The notes under the pieces: generated by a model
The model's input: the letters and a program-made list of their open reading frames with translations, nothing else
Database searches by the model: none
Told to the model about the DNA's origin: nothing
Translations under genes and position numbers: made by a program
Shown: in pieces, positions 22,850-34,774 of the stretch
Layout: every line of letters starts with the position of its first letter
Numbering within the stretch: position 1 is the first letter of the stretch
Assembly: GCA_964036315.1 (NCBI GenBank)
Contig: OZ038485.1
Coordinates: 95,893,611-95,957,610 of the forward strand
Length of the DNA: 64,000 bases
Direction: 5' to 3'
Origin: Acanthosepion esculentum
Taxonomy: Eukaryota > Mollusca > Cephalopoda > Sepiida > Sepiidae

Positions 22850-24715
22850 TATGTATTAATTTTACTCTTGACTCATCTGGAGTATCTTTGCCTGACTTTC
22901 CACTTAGAACTGAGTCTCTTTTGAGTGATATGCATATAACTCTGTGTCCTTGGAAGACTATGAACTACATCCGATAGCAAGGCCTCTGATCAAGCAGCTT
23001 TGAGGAGCGTAGAACCACTTCTTAATTGCTGGTGTTCCCAGGTCTACCCTGACCCTGAGGAGTGGGGATTAGCACTTGTTAGGGTCCCAGCTATGGGCAA
23101 ATAGTTGACCTCCCCCCAAAAACTGGGATCAAAACACTATGAAAGTGTAAAAATAGGTTTTAATTCCAAAAATATTTTGTAAAAAAAAAAATTATTACCA
23201 GCAATACATTTTTGAAAAAAAAAAAAAAGTTTTTGAAGAAAAAAAAAAAAAATTACCAGAGATATATATTTTTTGAAGAAAAAAAATATTACCAGCCATA
23301 AAAATTTTGTCAGCATTAAATAACCCATTGAGGTTGATATGCTGTAAAACAAATCAAATCAAAGCATATAACTCCATATAATTTCTGCTCTACACTGGAT
23401 CCCCACAAAGCATGTGGATGATGGTATCTCTGCAATAGTCCTTAACAAATGTGCTCCAGAACTGGCTCATGTTCTCTCTAAATTTTACAATAAATGCCTT
23501 GTTGCTTCTTGCTTTCCAGCTTGTAGGAAATCCTCTTCTGTAGTTCCTGTCTAGAACTCTAGTGAACCTCTGTTGCTTTGGCTATCTCAAAGGTGTTTGA
23601 TAGGGTATAGCATGCTGGCCGTCTTCATAAGTTGAAAGGTTATGGTATCTCTGAACAAATTTTTGCTCTGATTCAATCTTTATGAAATCATGAAATGAAT
23701 GTCGTCTGAATAGTCACTCTTCTAGATCTTTTTCATTTGTGTGGGTGTCACTACAGGGCTCTATCCTTGGATCTACATTGACCTTGCTGGCATCAACAAT
23801 TCTCAACTTGGTATCTATGCTGAAGATACAACTAATTACTCTTGTCTTAATGGTATGTCTGATGAGTTCGATAAGGTCAAATTGGTCCCTGATGTCAAAA
23901 AATGACCAACAATCTGTTAACTCTGGTAAGAAATGACTGATTAAGTTTAATGCTTTTAAAACAAAACTGTCTTGTTTTAGAGAACCATTTTTGCTTTTCA
24001 TTGGCAGGGCTGATGCTAACCTCCAGGGAAATGTCTCCTTGTATCTTCTTGGGCTAATATTTTCCGCTGACATGAAGTGGAAAAATTATATTGAATCAAT
24101 TGCTAGCTTTGCAGCTAGGAAAGTTGGTTAACTGTGTTGTGCTAGACAATTTTTCTTGCCACTATTTATCTTATACATTTAAGTCTCCTATTTGTCCACG
24201 CATTGAATATTGTTGCCCCATATTCATCAATATGGTGTTTCTGCTATGTATTTAGAGATTCTTGATATAATGCAAAGAAGGATCTGCATTGGTATCAGTC
24301 TTGACCTAGCATCTCAGCTCCAGTCACTTTCTCACTGCTATAATGTAATTTCCCTCTGCCTTTTCTATAAATATTTTCATGATAATTGTTCTGATGAGCT
24401 TTCTTCTTTGTTACCTCAACTTTACAAATTTAAGTGCAGTACTAGATTGGCAGCTATGTCTCATCATTTTACAGTTGAAATTACGAGATAGTTTCTTCTC
24501 TTGCTTGTGGAATTCTATTTTGGCTTGTTGCTTTCCAGTCAACTCTGATCTTTGAAAATTTAAATGCAATGTCAGTCATTACCATCGTTTTTCTTAATTC
24601 CTGTTCTTTTATTGTCCTCTCTCCTTAATGTTTTTTTTCTCACTCTTTCATACTCAGTATCTTCTTGCATTTTAGTGGCTTTATTTCCTTGTTTGAGGTG
24701 AAATAATAAAAAAAA
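22850..24715 (+). pseudogene. CR1/Jockey-like LINE reverse transcriptase relic
   Basis: Frames read together give a non-LTR reverse transcriptase: LPDFPLRTESLLSDMH (about 22890-22936), LDPHKACGDDGIS (about 23395-23432), IVLNKCAPELAHVLSKFYN, CFPACRKSSSVVPV (about 23510-23550), IYAEDTTNYSCL (about 23813-23850, altered YADD box) and LCLFYKYFHDNCSDELSSL (about 24350-24405). It ends with the family tail at about 24640-24710. Many frameshifts make it inactive. Retroposon R (22943-23363) is inserted near the start. Confidence 0.85.
22943..23363 (+). mobile_element. Retroposon family R, copy 2 (11-bp target duplication)
   Basis: Same structure as 20061-20413, here with an expanded A-rich part (about 23180-23290). 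Flanked by GCATATAACTC at 22932-22942 and 23364-23374. The surrounding LINE coding sequence continues across the insertion, so the LINE copy is the older one. Confidence 0.87.
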
Positions 24716-26480
24716 AAGTGACAATGTTTCCAGCAAAATCTGGTTTTCAACAAACAACTTTATTTAATTTGAAATTGTCTTGTGCAAAATAATGCTGATG
24801 TAAAATTAAAGTATCATAAAATTAAAATTGAAGTTTTGATCTTTAACTTTTTGCAAGGAGAACAAAATGAAGATACTGTCAAGTTTTCTTTTCTATTCAT
24901 CTATTGATTTCCCACTAGAAATCTTTGTCAAATCCAACCAAAGTTTAAATGAAGAAATGAGGTTGCTGAACATAGATTTTGTTTTTAATTCCTTTTAATC
25001 TCTGCCAATCCTTTGCATTACTGTTAAGAAGACTGTTGTTTGGGGAAATCCAACACACTCCTTTTCTGATCACCTGCAAAATGCTTTTCAGAAAAAGCTT
25101 TTCCAAACTGGCTACAAAGACACTATATGCAGCCTGTTCACCAATGAATAATCCATCAAACTCCACAAAAGAGGCAAATATTTGTTTGGGCACAGCTTGG
25201 TTGGTTTACAACTCTTTTTGAGTAGAGTAATTTGTCATGGTTAAATGTAATTGGCAGAAATACCCAACAAATGAAATTGACAAAGTTTCCAATAAACAAT
25301 AACAAAAGAAAACAAAAATAATACTAAGCAGACACGCATATATATATATATATATATATATATAACAAAAAATAAGTAAAGCAACAGTAATGAGGCAAAA
25401 AGTTCACGAAGTAAGAATGGTGATAACACACAAAAGGGATACAGACAAGTGTTTGTAGTGTCCTGACTTCATGATAAGAAAGAACAAAAATATGCTGGAT
25501 GAGACCAAGAACTGATCTATCTTATTGGCTAGGAAAGAAATCTTGGTATACTTCTGTACAATCTATCTAAATTTGTGGAGGGGGATGTTTTTTAAATCAT
25601 TCCTTTGGGACTGGAACCAACAGAAAATGTCAGAAAAGTTCAAAATTTGCATGTGCATGACTGTATCATTAGGCTTCCCTACTGAATCGTCATTATATGA
25701 CTATTATGAGAAATATACTCCTTTTGGCATGAAGCATTGAGCTTTTAAAAAAAAAAAGTTCATTTTATTATGAGACATCTTTTAACCATCTTCAGTGCTA
25801 CATGGTTTTATAAAGGTAGGAATGAAACTCTAGCAATGGCTTTTGAGACCAACCTGTCAGCTGTCCTGCCAGTGTTTGTAAGGGGAGCTTAGGAATTTAT
25901 CCATTTGATATTTTATATTTGGCACAAAGTCAGAATCATGGTTCACTTGGGATGGATTGTGATTAACTAATCCTTGCTCTATGATGACATACACACACTT
26001 TTTCTCTGTATTGCATAGAGATAACTTATTACACAACAAATTTCAGTATTATATTTATGTATGAATATTTTGAGATGAAGTGTTATCCAGTATTATTTCT
26101 TATTACTAAACGTTATTTTTAGTGAGTATGCTCATTTGAATTGCTTATTTTCTTAAACATTTAAATTAATAACAACTGGCCTAGATTGAGAAGTCCTACT
26201 AAAGAATGAACATGCTTCCAGCATGAATCAGACTTGAATTCCCTTTTCCATCAGTGAAACTGCTTCTATAGTTGAAATGTCTTAACCAATTCAGCCATGT
26301 TTTATTTTTGTAATAAGAACTGATGTCAGGTAAAAAAAAAAAAAAAAAAAATCTAAAATTTCTGTTTACATTCTGGGTACAAAACTGAAGCTTGTAGATA
26401 TAGATTCATAGAGGTCTCAACAAGAAATGTCAATTCCTTAAATAGGTAATTCAAACCTTACTCTCTCAATTAATACAACA
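24715..26480. other. No recognised gene; one coding-like patch
   Basis: 24945-25221 is open for about 80 codons on both strands (minus: PKQIFASFVEFDGLFIGEQ) and is less AT-rich, but no family is recognised. A TA tract lies at about 25338-25365. The rest is featureless. Confidence 0.4.
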
Positions 26481-26501
26481 TGGCTGAATTATATGAACAA
26501 T

Positions 26502-26590
26502 GTATTTGTAGCTATACATGTATTTGTAGCTATACATGTATTTGTAGCTATACATGTATTTGTAGCTATACATGTATTTGTGCTATATAC
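26502..26590. repeat. 18-bp tandem repeat, about 4.7 copies
   Basis: Units of tgtatttgtagctataca, nearly identical to one another; the last unit has lost a few bases. The period is a multiple of three, so it reads as a spurious SYTCIC peptide. Confidence 0.9.
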
Positions 26591-26814
26591 AATCAGCTAT
26601 TTGTAAATTTACAAGCTGTAAATTTAAAATGTAAAAAAAAAATTCCCAGTAGAGAAATTTGAATATACCGTGTACCAGATACTAAATCTATTTGGCTTGA
26701 AAGTAACATTGTCCTGGGGATGATTGAACAGTTTTGGATTACTGTTTAAGTATTTCAGGATGATGCTGGTATAATAATAAAAAAAACAAAAAAAAAAACA
26801 TTGTTCTCAGAGTT

Positions 26815-26990
26815 AAATTCTACAAGCACTCCTTCCTTATGTGTCCCAGAAATCTGTTATCACTTTCTGATTATAAGTATCTTTTTTGTTATTATTTTCC
26901 TTAAAGCTTCCTTGTTGTTTACATGTTCACTCCATGGTATTAGTATTTGTCTGTAGAACCACATCTCTATTGTGTCAAGCTTATTTTGTA
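26815..26990 (-). pseudogene. RTE-like LINE fragment
   Basis: Minus strand, includes a MWFYRQILIPWSEHVNNKEA-like peptide at about 26895-26965, the same C-terminal region as 20448-20654. Confidence 0.65.
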
Positions 26991-26999
26991 TTAAGCTAT

Positions 27000-28690
27000 A
27001 CAGTAGTAAGCAATAGACTGCTCCAAATAATGTTATTTGAAATAGCAGAAAAGTTAAGAAAATCAATGGTTGAAAGTCTGAAGGTTATTGAATGAAAAGG
27101 AGCTTATATTCACCTGTAGAATAAAAACATAAATTAAGTCAAGTATCTGAGTGACTGTATTAATCAAATCTTCTTGTTGCATCTAACTTTTGGCTTTATT
27201 TCTCATGTTGCACTACTTTAAAAAAATAAATAAACATCTGAAAAAAAAAATGATACCCTCAAAACAAGTTATCCTTATTAAAAATAAGCTGAAACTAAAA
27301 TAATATATTTTTCATAGAAATATATAAATAATTTATCCCCACCCCCAACTCTGTTGTAATTATATATGTAATTTATTTCAACTGTGTGAAATATTCTATG
27401 AGAATTATAAAGAAAATAAATCTGCTAATTCTTGAATGTTTACTGTAAATGGTGATTTTTTTTTTTTTTAAGTGTAGTTTAGATGTGGCACAAGGCTAGA
27501 AGTATGGGGCACCCAGTGAGAATCAAACTCATTCAGTCATAATTGATCTAGTGAGACAAGCTTGCTAATCGGTACACCACTTTGAAGTGCCCATGAATGT
27601 TTACTGTAATGTTTGCTTTTGATTCAAGTAAAGTTCAAGTACTCCTGGTCAATCCCATGTCAGATATTGAAACAATTTTTGCACTTCCGTTCACTTTATT
27701 TTTATTTTTTTTTTGTAGCACAAAGACTGTTGTTTTAAAATACTTATTGAAGATCTAGGCAGTTGAATGAGAGGAGTCACGAAAGAAGGCTTTAATATTC
27801 TGTAAACTCTCAAGTTTGTTTTGACTCTTACGTCTGACTTGGTGTTGCTAAGTCAGGACAGGAAGTAGCCAGATCTCAAAGAATGAAACTGATGAATTAA
27901 CATGAGTTCTGGGGTAATTTAAAATATTTTTTCCACTTCCTCTTTTATTAAAGGGAAGGAAAAATGCTCTAGTAACTACAAAGGAATCAAATTTTCAGTA
28001 GTAGAACATCCAGTGTGGGTAAACTGTTTTTTTTGTAACCTCTTTTATTTTAACAACACACATACATATCTATGCATGCTGAGTTAAAATCCATTTTAAG
28101 TAAATGTTTTTATTTAATATGAAATTTGTGGGTTTATTTTTAAGTCTCTGATCAGATATTGAAGAAAAGTGAATGCAAGCATAATCCATATATGAATGCA
28201 CATGCAGTTTCTTTTATATGACTTCACAAATCAAATAAAAATATTTACTTTCTGACTTTTTTTTTATCATATACTAAAGTCAATAATGATTGTTCCCTTT
28301 ATATTCAGTTAAATGTAAAGTATAACAATATTTCATATAAAGAAACCTGTCATTAGTGAAGTCTTAGAGATTACAATGTAACTTGGCTAACCTCTGTAGA
28401 TATCTACATTATAGTTATTCTGCTATCAATCAGTGATGTTAATAAGTGCATCTCATAATCCATGGCTGGTTGGTTTGTTCCCCACTATCTACTTAACAAT
28501 TATGGTCTTGTGTTCATATACATAATTGCTAAGTATTTATTTACAGTGCACCACTTTGAAAAGATCAACAAATTGGACATTTGACTGTTTTTCATTAAGT
28601 TGTTGATGAAAGTGGGGATTTTTGTCTATTACATGTTATTTGATGTTACTTTTGAATTCTAAAAATTTTATTAACTGCATTGTTTATTTT
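27000..28690. other. No gene; one SINE C copy
   Basis: 27485-27595 is the clearest minus-strand copy of tRNA-derived SINE C. Nothing else is recognised in this AT-rich stretch. Confidence 0.55.
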
Positions 28691-28699
28691 AAAGAAGGC

Positions 28700-28934
28700 A
28701 TTGTTGTTTACACTATTTAGATTTGGACTCTTGTTCTCATCTTTGTTGTTATCATAACCTTTTGGCCGTAGTTCTCTCCAGCCTTCATCAGGTGTATATT
28801 GATCCAGGTAACCTACAGGGTCTTGATATACATCTGATGAAAACCGACAGGCACAATGGCCAAAATATCATAACAACAAAGATAAGGACAATAGTCAATA
28901 GTGTAAATAATGATAGCTCCTTATATCAGAAATT
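28700..28934. repeat. Foldback copy of family F
   Basis: 28700-28800 and 28820-28925 are inverted copies of each other (tgtttacactattt against aatagtgtaaata at the outer ends). The right arm continues after the SINE insertion, from 29331 (cagaaattcagac). Confidence 0.75.
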
Positions 28935-29330
28935 GCTTATGGCCATATCACGTTGAAACAATGGTTCTCATATGATCACTGATGTTAAGCAACGTTTAGT
29001 CTGGTCAGTACCTAGATAGGTGACCACTTGGGAATACTTTGAGCTTGGATATGTGGGTAGTCTAATGAATAATGGCTTCAAATTGTTTATCAGAGAACAG
29101 TTCCAATTCTTGTTGGGTTGGTTATATTTAATTACATGCAAATATCGTTGGGAAATGTACGAACCCACCTCTTTTTCCTTCTCAGCTGTGGGTTAAAGAC
29201 TTGTATCACTAAAATCATTATCTCAACAAAACAAAAAAAAAAATTCTTACAATGTAAAAATATTTTCTAGCTTTAAATAACCTGCAAAGGGTTGATAAGC
29301 CGTAAAAACAAATCAATCCATTAATCAGCC
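28935..29330 (+). repeat. 5S rRNA/tRNA composite SINE with target duplication
   Basis: 28935-29046 aligns to 5S rRNA from its first base (gcttatggccatatcacg; tgttaagcaacg for the internal A box; tcagtacctagataggtgac; cacttgggaatac). It is followed directly by a SINE A-type tRNA-like head and body and by a tail (aaataacctgcaaagggttg) like that of family R. CAGAAATT at 28927-28934 and 29331-29338 flanks the unit. Two Pol III promoter types in one unit are therefore visible. The second copy is 56142-56450. Confidence 0.88.
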
Positions 29331-29339
29331 CAGAAATTC

Positions 29340-30590
29340 AGACAAAGAAGGAATTGTTATCTCTGTATGTACACATTTTATTATAAAACATGAATTTAAG
29401 TTGGAAAGATTTTTATTTCTGTATCTTGCTCTGCTTAAAATTATGTCTAGTTTAGAGTGTCAACTTTTCTATGTTGTAAGATGTCAAATTCTGGGTTCTT
29501 CTGTGATGGTAAATTTCAATTTTTTGTTTTTGTTTCAAAATCATTAAAAAATGTGAAAAAGATTTATATGTAAGCAGTAAAATATATAAATGTATAGCCT
29601 ACTTATATAGGTATTTTTTTTTTATGCTTCAGTGATTTCAGATGATCCACAAGCGTGTTCAATCTACAGTGTGTTTACAAAAACTACAAAATATCACCAT
29701 CATGATAAAAATCATCATGGAAAACTGGCTCTTCAGCTTTGTATTTTGTTGAAAGTGGGCACCCACCAAGTTTGCTAGCTTTTCATTTACTCATCATGAA
29801 AGATAATTAAACTGGCATTTAAAAATTTAATTTAATTACTAAACAACAATTTTATTTTTTACTACCCTTGATGGCACATGTCACGTCATTCATATGCTAA
29901 TATCGCATGTGGGTATTTGCCCTGTGGTGATCAGTTTGGCCAGGTTAATATCATGAATTAGGTTATGGTGCTTGGAAAATACCCTATGTTATTTATAGAA
30001 TGACATGTTACAGCAGTATAGTTTGTAGCACTTGCACATAAGTGATTGACTTTGCTGTGTGTTGCAAATTTATGCAAAATAATGATTCTGTCAAGTTCCA
30101 GCTTAGGAATTTTATGTTTTACTGTTAGAATATTTTATTCTTTAGTAGCAAAAGTCCTGTTTTCTGTGATTTTCTGTTTTCTACTTTGTTTCCGTGCTTT
30201 TTTTGTTTGTTTTTTTCTCCATATGGAGAACTTGCCATTCTAGTCTAGTTCCAAGAGACCAGTTTCCATTACAGGTAAGGAGGAGGTAAACTTAAGCCTA
30301 TTTCCTAATTCCTGTGGCAGACAAAGAGGCAGCAAGACTGAAAGAACAAGACACCTTTCCTTTTTCACCTACTAGTGAGATTCTCCCATTAAGAAAGGGA
30401 TGTGTGCCACATTCCACCCAATTGGAAAAGTATACGAATCTGTGCTCGGTCACGACTGCTTGAAAATTACTTATGAATGATTTGTAATCCTTTATCTTTC
30501 CTATTTCCTTACACTTATTAATGTCAGTGTAAAACTACAAAATACTGAAGCCAAGAAAGTCTTAAGAGTTATTAATAGTAGATAGTATCA
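29340..30590. other. No recognised gene
   Basis: 30270-30480 is less AT-rich and contains a short frame with ADKEAARLKEQD, which might be a decayed retrotransposon RNase H piece. This is too weak for a call. Nothing else is seen. Confidence 0.4.
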
Positions 30591-30660
30591 TATGAAGTGT
30601 GCCACTTTGGGGATCCCATAAGGACCTATATCTACGTGACTCTTGTAATGTACATTAGTT

Positions 30661-30696
<36 letters not shown>

Positions 30697-30833
30697 ACTC
30701 GATTAGTGCAGCTAATTTGTACATTGGTAACTATAAAACTGAAGAATGTTTTACCTCACTAATCAAGTATTATGTATACACTAATTGAATTTTGGTATAT
30801 AAAAATTTTAGTGCTCTAATTGATGGATGTGTG

Positions 30834-30840
<7 letters not shown>

Positions 30841-30892
<52 letters not shown>
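30841..30892. repeat. (TA)n microsatellite
   Basis: About 52 bases of TA followed by CA words. A (CA)n run also lies at about 30673-30697. Confidence 0.95.
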
Positions 30893-30899
<7 letters not shown>

Positions 30900-30900
<1 letters not shown>

Positions 30901-31477
30901 TACATACACATATAAAGTAAACGTTTGTCAATTCGCTGATTGATGTTACCTTCAGCATTCAGACTCCTGTCTGTCCACTCTTCAGAGGCTATCAGCAGTT
31001 TACTGGTTATATTATTCAATATTTTTTCTTTTTATACACTTATTATTGGTGTAAGTTTTTCCCATATTATTTGTGTTTGTTTTTGTGTCAGTACTGCCAT
31101 ATGCCTGTTTGTGCAGATGTGCATTCACACATGTGCTCTCGTCTGTGCAGATGTCTGTACATGTAGGGTGCCGTGATCATTTGTCCTTTTCTTGGGGTTT
31201 TTTTTTTTTTTTTTTAATTTTTTTTATTTTACATTTACTTTTTTAGTTTTTTCTCTTTTTTTTTTCTCTTTTAGTTGCTATTTGTGGCAAATTATTATAT
31301 TCTCTAGACATGCAACCATTTTTAATTTTTGAGTGTTCTAGTTTATTTTGTTGGTAGGGGCAGGGAAGTTTTTGTTTTTTACATAAATAGGTATTTGCTC
31401 ATAGTATGTTATCATTTATCTAATGTTTTATTTTTATTTAATGGTTAATAGTTTGTGTTTTTGGAAATGCTGAAGTT

Positions 31478-31513
<36 letters not shown>

Positions 31514-31610
31514 TATCTGGGCATGTAGTCTAGTCAGTGTCAGTCAGTTTTCTTTATACTTCCATTTTTATTACTATGTATAGATTACTTTCTGTGTATG
31601 TGTGTCTTAA
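30900..31610. other. No recognised gene; T runs
   Basis: Contains T runs at 31198-31216 and 31481-31509. No coding or repeat family is supported. Confidence 0.55.
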
Positions 31611-31612
31611 AT

Positions 31613-31985
31613 TGTGTGTGTATGGCCAATTGGTTAGACCATTCATTTTCTGACCATGAAACTGGGTCTAATTTCACCATAGCTGACTTGATGATAATGA
31701 TCTGGAGAGGCAATCCTAGTGTATGACATTTTTGGAAAGTGCTTGAAAATTATAACATGGCTTGACACAAGCCTTGTAAGTGAAATAGGGTATACGGAAC
31801 ATTTTGAAAGTTATCTATGGTTGTGCTGTCACTGTGACAATAGGCTTAAGTGTACCTACCTTGTGCAACTGATTATTACCAGATGAGATGATCTTTTGCA
31901 GGAATTGTAATTAAGGTTCTTTCACCATAGTTGCAGTATAAACCACAGGTAAGCTTTGTGGGTGTTGAACAAACACAAATTCTTT
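31613..31985 (+). repeat. tRNA-derived SINE, family B, near full length
   Basis: Head tatggccaattggttagacc (A-box-like) and gggtctaatttcacc (B-box-like), the shared body, and the 3' end gtgttgaacaaacacaaa. Same layout as 17690-18060. Confidence 0.78.
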
Positions 31986-32029
31986 TTTTTCTCTCACCAG
32001 CCTTGGATTTAAACAAGCTGGTTAACCTA

Positions 32030-32215
32030 ACTTATCTTGACTTGAATGGCTGCCAGCCTAGGAGAATTCTAAATCAAAACCATGGAGAAGGCAATGTGAA
32101 ACCACTACACTATAATTCTCAAGAATTCATGGCAGTTCATAGATAATAAAGAAATATGTGAAGTTCTATGACCATTTATCTCTTAAAGGGACATGGCAAT
32201 TAAAAATAATAATCA
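32030..32215 (+). repeat. SINE family E, 3' part
   Basis: Words ggctgccagcctaggag, aattcatggcag and the 3' end agggacatggcaatt recur at 39945-40260, 40950-41115 and 39600-39690. Confidence 0.65.
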
Positions 32216-32329
32216 TGAAAAAAGAGAATGGTTTTCTGCTCTTGGATTTTACTAAAATGTTTACTTTTTGAGTTTGGATTTATTTTATATTTTGATGAAG
32301 TCATAAGCATTTTTTTTTTTACTTTCTAG

Positions 32330-32460
32330 CCATTTGTAAACATCTAAACCAATGGAAACGAGATCTCTCTGAACCCCTGTACAGAATTTATAACTTAACA
32401 GCTTTATCACATTCCAGCTTGCAGCTTTTATCTTTCTGCATAGATGTTTACACCTGTTGT
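32330..32460 (+). CDS. Possible internal exon, unidentified
   Basis: A T-rich tract ending in actttctag (32321-32329) precedes 131 bases that end at gtaagt (32461). One frame is open throughout: two leading bases, then 43 codons beginning ICKHLNQWKRDLSEPLYRIY. GC content is higher than in the flanks. No family is recognised, and the other two frames contain stops near the start. It lies on the same strand as the kinesin exon, but nothing links the two. It may be a real exon or chance. Confidence 0.28.
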
Positions 32461-32990
32461 GTAAGTACTTAATTTCCTCACTAGCAGGCTAAGGTAGTGT
32501 CCTCAGCTTAGATCAGAAATAAGTTTTCTTCATTTTTTTTAATTTTTTGTTATTTTTTAAAGTCTTGTGAGGGATAGCTCATGCCTTTTTATTAAAACCT
32601 CTAGCACCATAGTCAGCTGCCTTAACATTTGAGCCAAATCTGTAATCTCTGTTGATAGTTACTAAGGTTAGTTTAGTCTAGCACCAGACTATAACTGAGA
32701 GTGGGTGGAACTTGGTAACAATACCTTTTGCAATGAACATGCTGTCCAGTACACAGTAACAGATGCTCTACCTGTGTATAAATATAAATCATGTTTGTGG
32801 TGTGCATCTTAAGTGGCCTATGAGTAACTATTTGTATATCTGTTGGCAATCTACCAAGTTACTGACTAAAAAACATACCTACCTAGTTACATAGATATGT
32901 ATGTATCTATAATATATATAGTTAATCCCAAAGTTATTCATACCATTGCAAAATGTGATTTTAAAAAAATATTTTCATTAAAAGAATATA
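32460..32990. other. No recognised feature
   Basis: AT-rich sequence without an open frame or a known repeat. Confidence 0.5.
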
Positions 32991-33310
32991 TTACTACTGC
33001 GTGAATTTAAGCATACTACTAGATTGGCAACTGGGTCTCATTGTTTTACTGTTGAATTAGCTAGATGTCACCATAAGTTCTATTCTCAAAGTTTCTTTTC
33101 TCACATGTGGAATTCTTCCGGTTTCTTGACTTCCTGCCACCTGCAATCAACAAAAATTTAAATGCAATATTACGTCTTCCTGATTCCTGTTCTTTTTATT
33201 GACCTTTCTCCTCATTAAAGTCTTCTCATTCTTTTTCATGCCCACTAACCTTGTATCTTAGTGGCATTATCACATTGCTTGGGGTGAAATGATAAAAAAA
33301 AGAAAATGAC
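32990..33310 (+). pseudogene. CR1/Jockey-like LINE 3' end
   Basis: 5'-truncated copy. It carries actagattggcaactgggtc, the atttaaatgcaat word and the 3' end cttggggtgaaatgata, as at 24430-24710. No functional frame. Confidence 0.75.
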
Positions 33311-33619
33311 ATATAAAGAAAGAAACAATACCTGAGCAAAATTAGAAAAAAATCTGTATTTCATTGAAGTATTATTTGCAATTTGATTGCAAAAGACATG
33401 TCCAGAATTATTGATCATTATTGTCCTTTGACTGCTTCAGTCATTGGTGGGGAGGCCTAAGGGCAGGAGAAACTGACAATCTTCTCCAAGATGCTCAGTT
33501 GGCAGTAGCTCTCAGGAATTCTGACATTGTCATTTCCGTCCACTCTTTGACATATGACCAGATCTTATGTTGCCATCATGGCTTGCATCCTCCTTCAACA
33601 TTGCTTTCCATGATGGTCT

Positions 33620-33830
33620 TGCAGAAGGTGGTAGCACCTGTTAGGGTCCCAACTATGGGCAAATAGTTAACCACCAAACTGGGGTCAAAACACTATGAAA
33701 AATTTTTATAGTAAAAATACCAGCAATACATTTTTGTAAAAGAAGTTATTAATGCTCACAAGAAAATTAAATTTTGCCATTAAATGACTCATACGGCCTC
33801 TAAACAAACCAATCAACCGACTAAAATCTT
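33620..33830 (+). mobile_element. Retroposon family R, 5'-truncated copy
   Basis: Begins near ggtggtagcacctgttaggg and runs to the tail (aaatgactcatac, then caaaccaatc). The 33420-33620 sequence upstream is unrelated to the other copies and not recognised. Confidence 0.7.
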
Positions 33831-34774
33831 TTTCTAAAACATTGAGATAGTACCTTATAATCGTATCAGTTAAGAAATTAGAGAAATTAATCTGATTATA
33901 ATTGTGCTTGTCCCTCCATTAGTTTGGATGACCATTATAACCTGCCAATACCTAATAAATAGTGGACTATTCCATTTTGATTGTGTCGAGAAACAAGAGA
34001 CATTCACTACTTAGTTTCAGTGAGAAAATGAATGAAAGAAAGAGAGACATTCAGTGAAATGGAAAAAGTTGTCAATTTCAAATCTTTTCATTTGTACCAA
34101 TTCTTACAATAACAACCAGCATTCATATTTATGATTGTTATTGCGATATTTTGTTAAAGTTGTTAAGCTCAAATATTTAATGATGTGATAGGGGATTTTC
34201 TATGGATATTTTGTCATAGAACTCGCTAATCATTAACTGAAGAATTAAGATTCATCAGAAAATTAAAATAGTAAAACTGTGAAATTTTCACGGGTCTTTC
34301 TAGTAATCTATATGGTATTTTGTCCAACTGAGATTTTTAGAAGTAACTGCACACACTTGATTGTCTATCATTTATCTACCAGAGTTGCAAGCTGAAAAGC
34401 CCACTGCTCTTTCCAAAGCAAAATATACTCCCTTTTTACTTACTGTCACTTGCCCTGCTGTTACTGCTCCTAATGACCTGTTTGTCTTAGATGCTGCCTA
34501 AGCATTGAAATCTATAGATAGATTCCATCTTAGCTCAATACAGCAAAGCTGAATCCTGCTGTTGTTACATCTTTGATATAACAGAAAGGGGAACACATCT
34601 GTTGCTGCTTACCCTATTTTTGTATAGAATAATGGTACAGAAATGGACCAAAGACTGAAAGGTTAAAATTCCCTGTACAGGGTTAGTGAAGTTAATTATA
34701 TTCATTTAGCCATTTCTACAAGGAGAAAATCTTATTTAAAGTCAAAACACATATTTGTAAATCACTGGTATATG

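Noticed and set aside
24945..25221. Overlapping ~80-codon frames on both strands
   Set aside because: Coding-like composition but no family recognised and no splice or start context; kept only as a note.
26480..26662. Repeated SYTCIC peptide
   Set aside because: Artefact of the 18-bp tandem repeat.
28935..29046. Functional 5S rRNA gene
   Set aside because: Diverged from 5S, fused to a SINE and flanked by a target duplication; a retroposed derivative.
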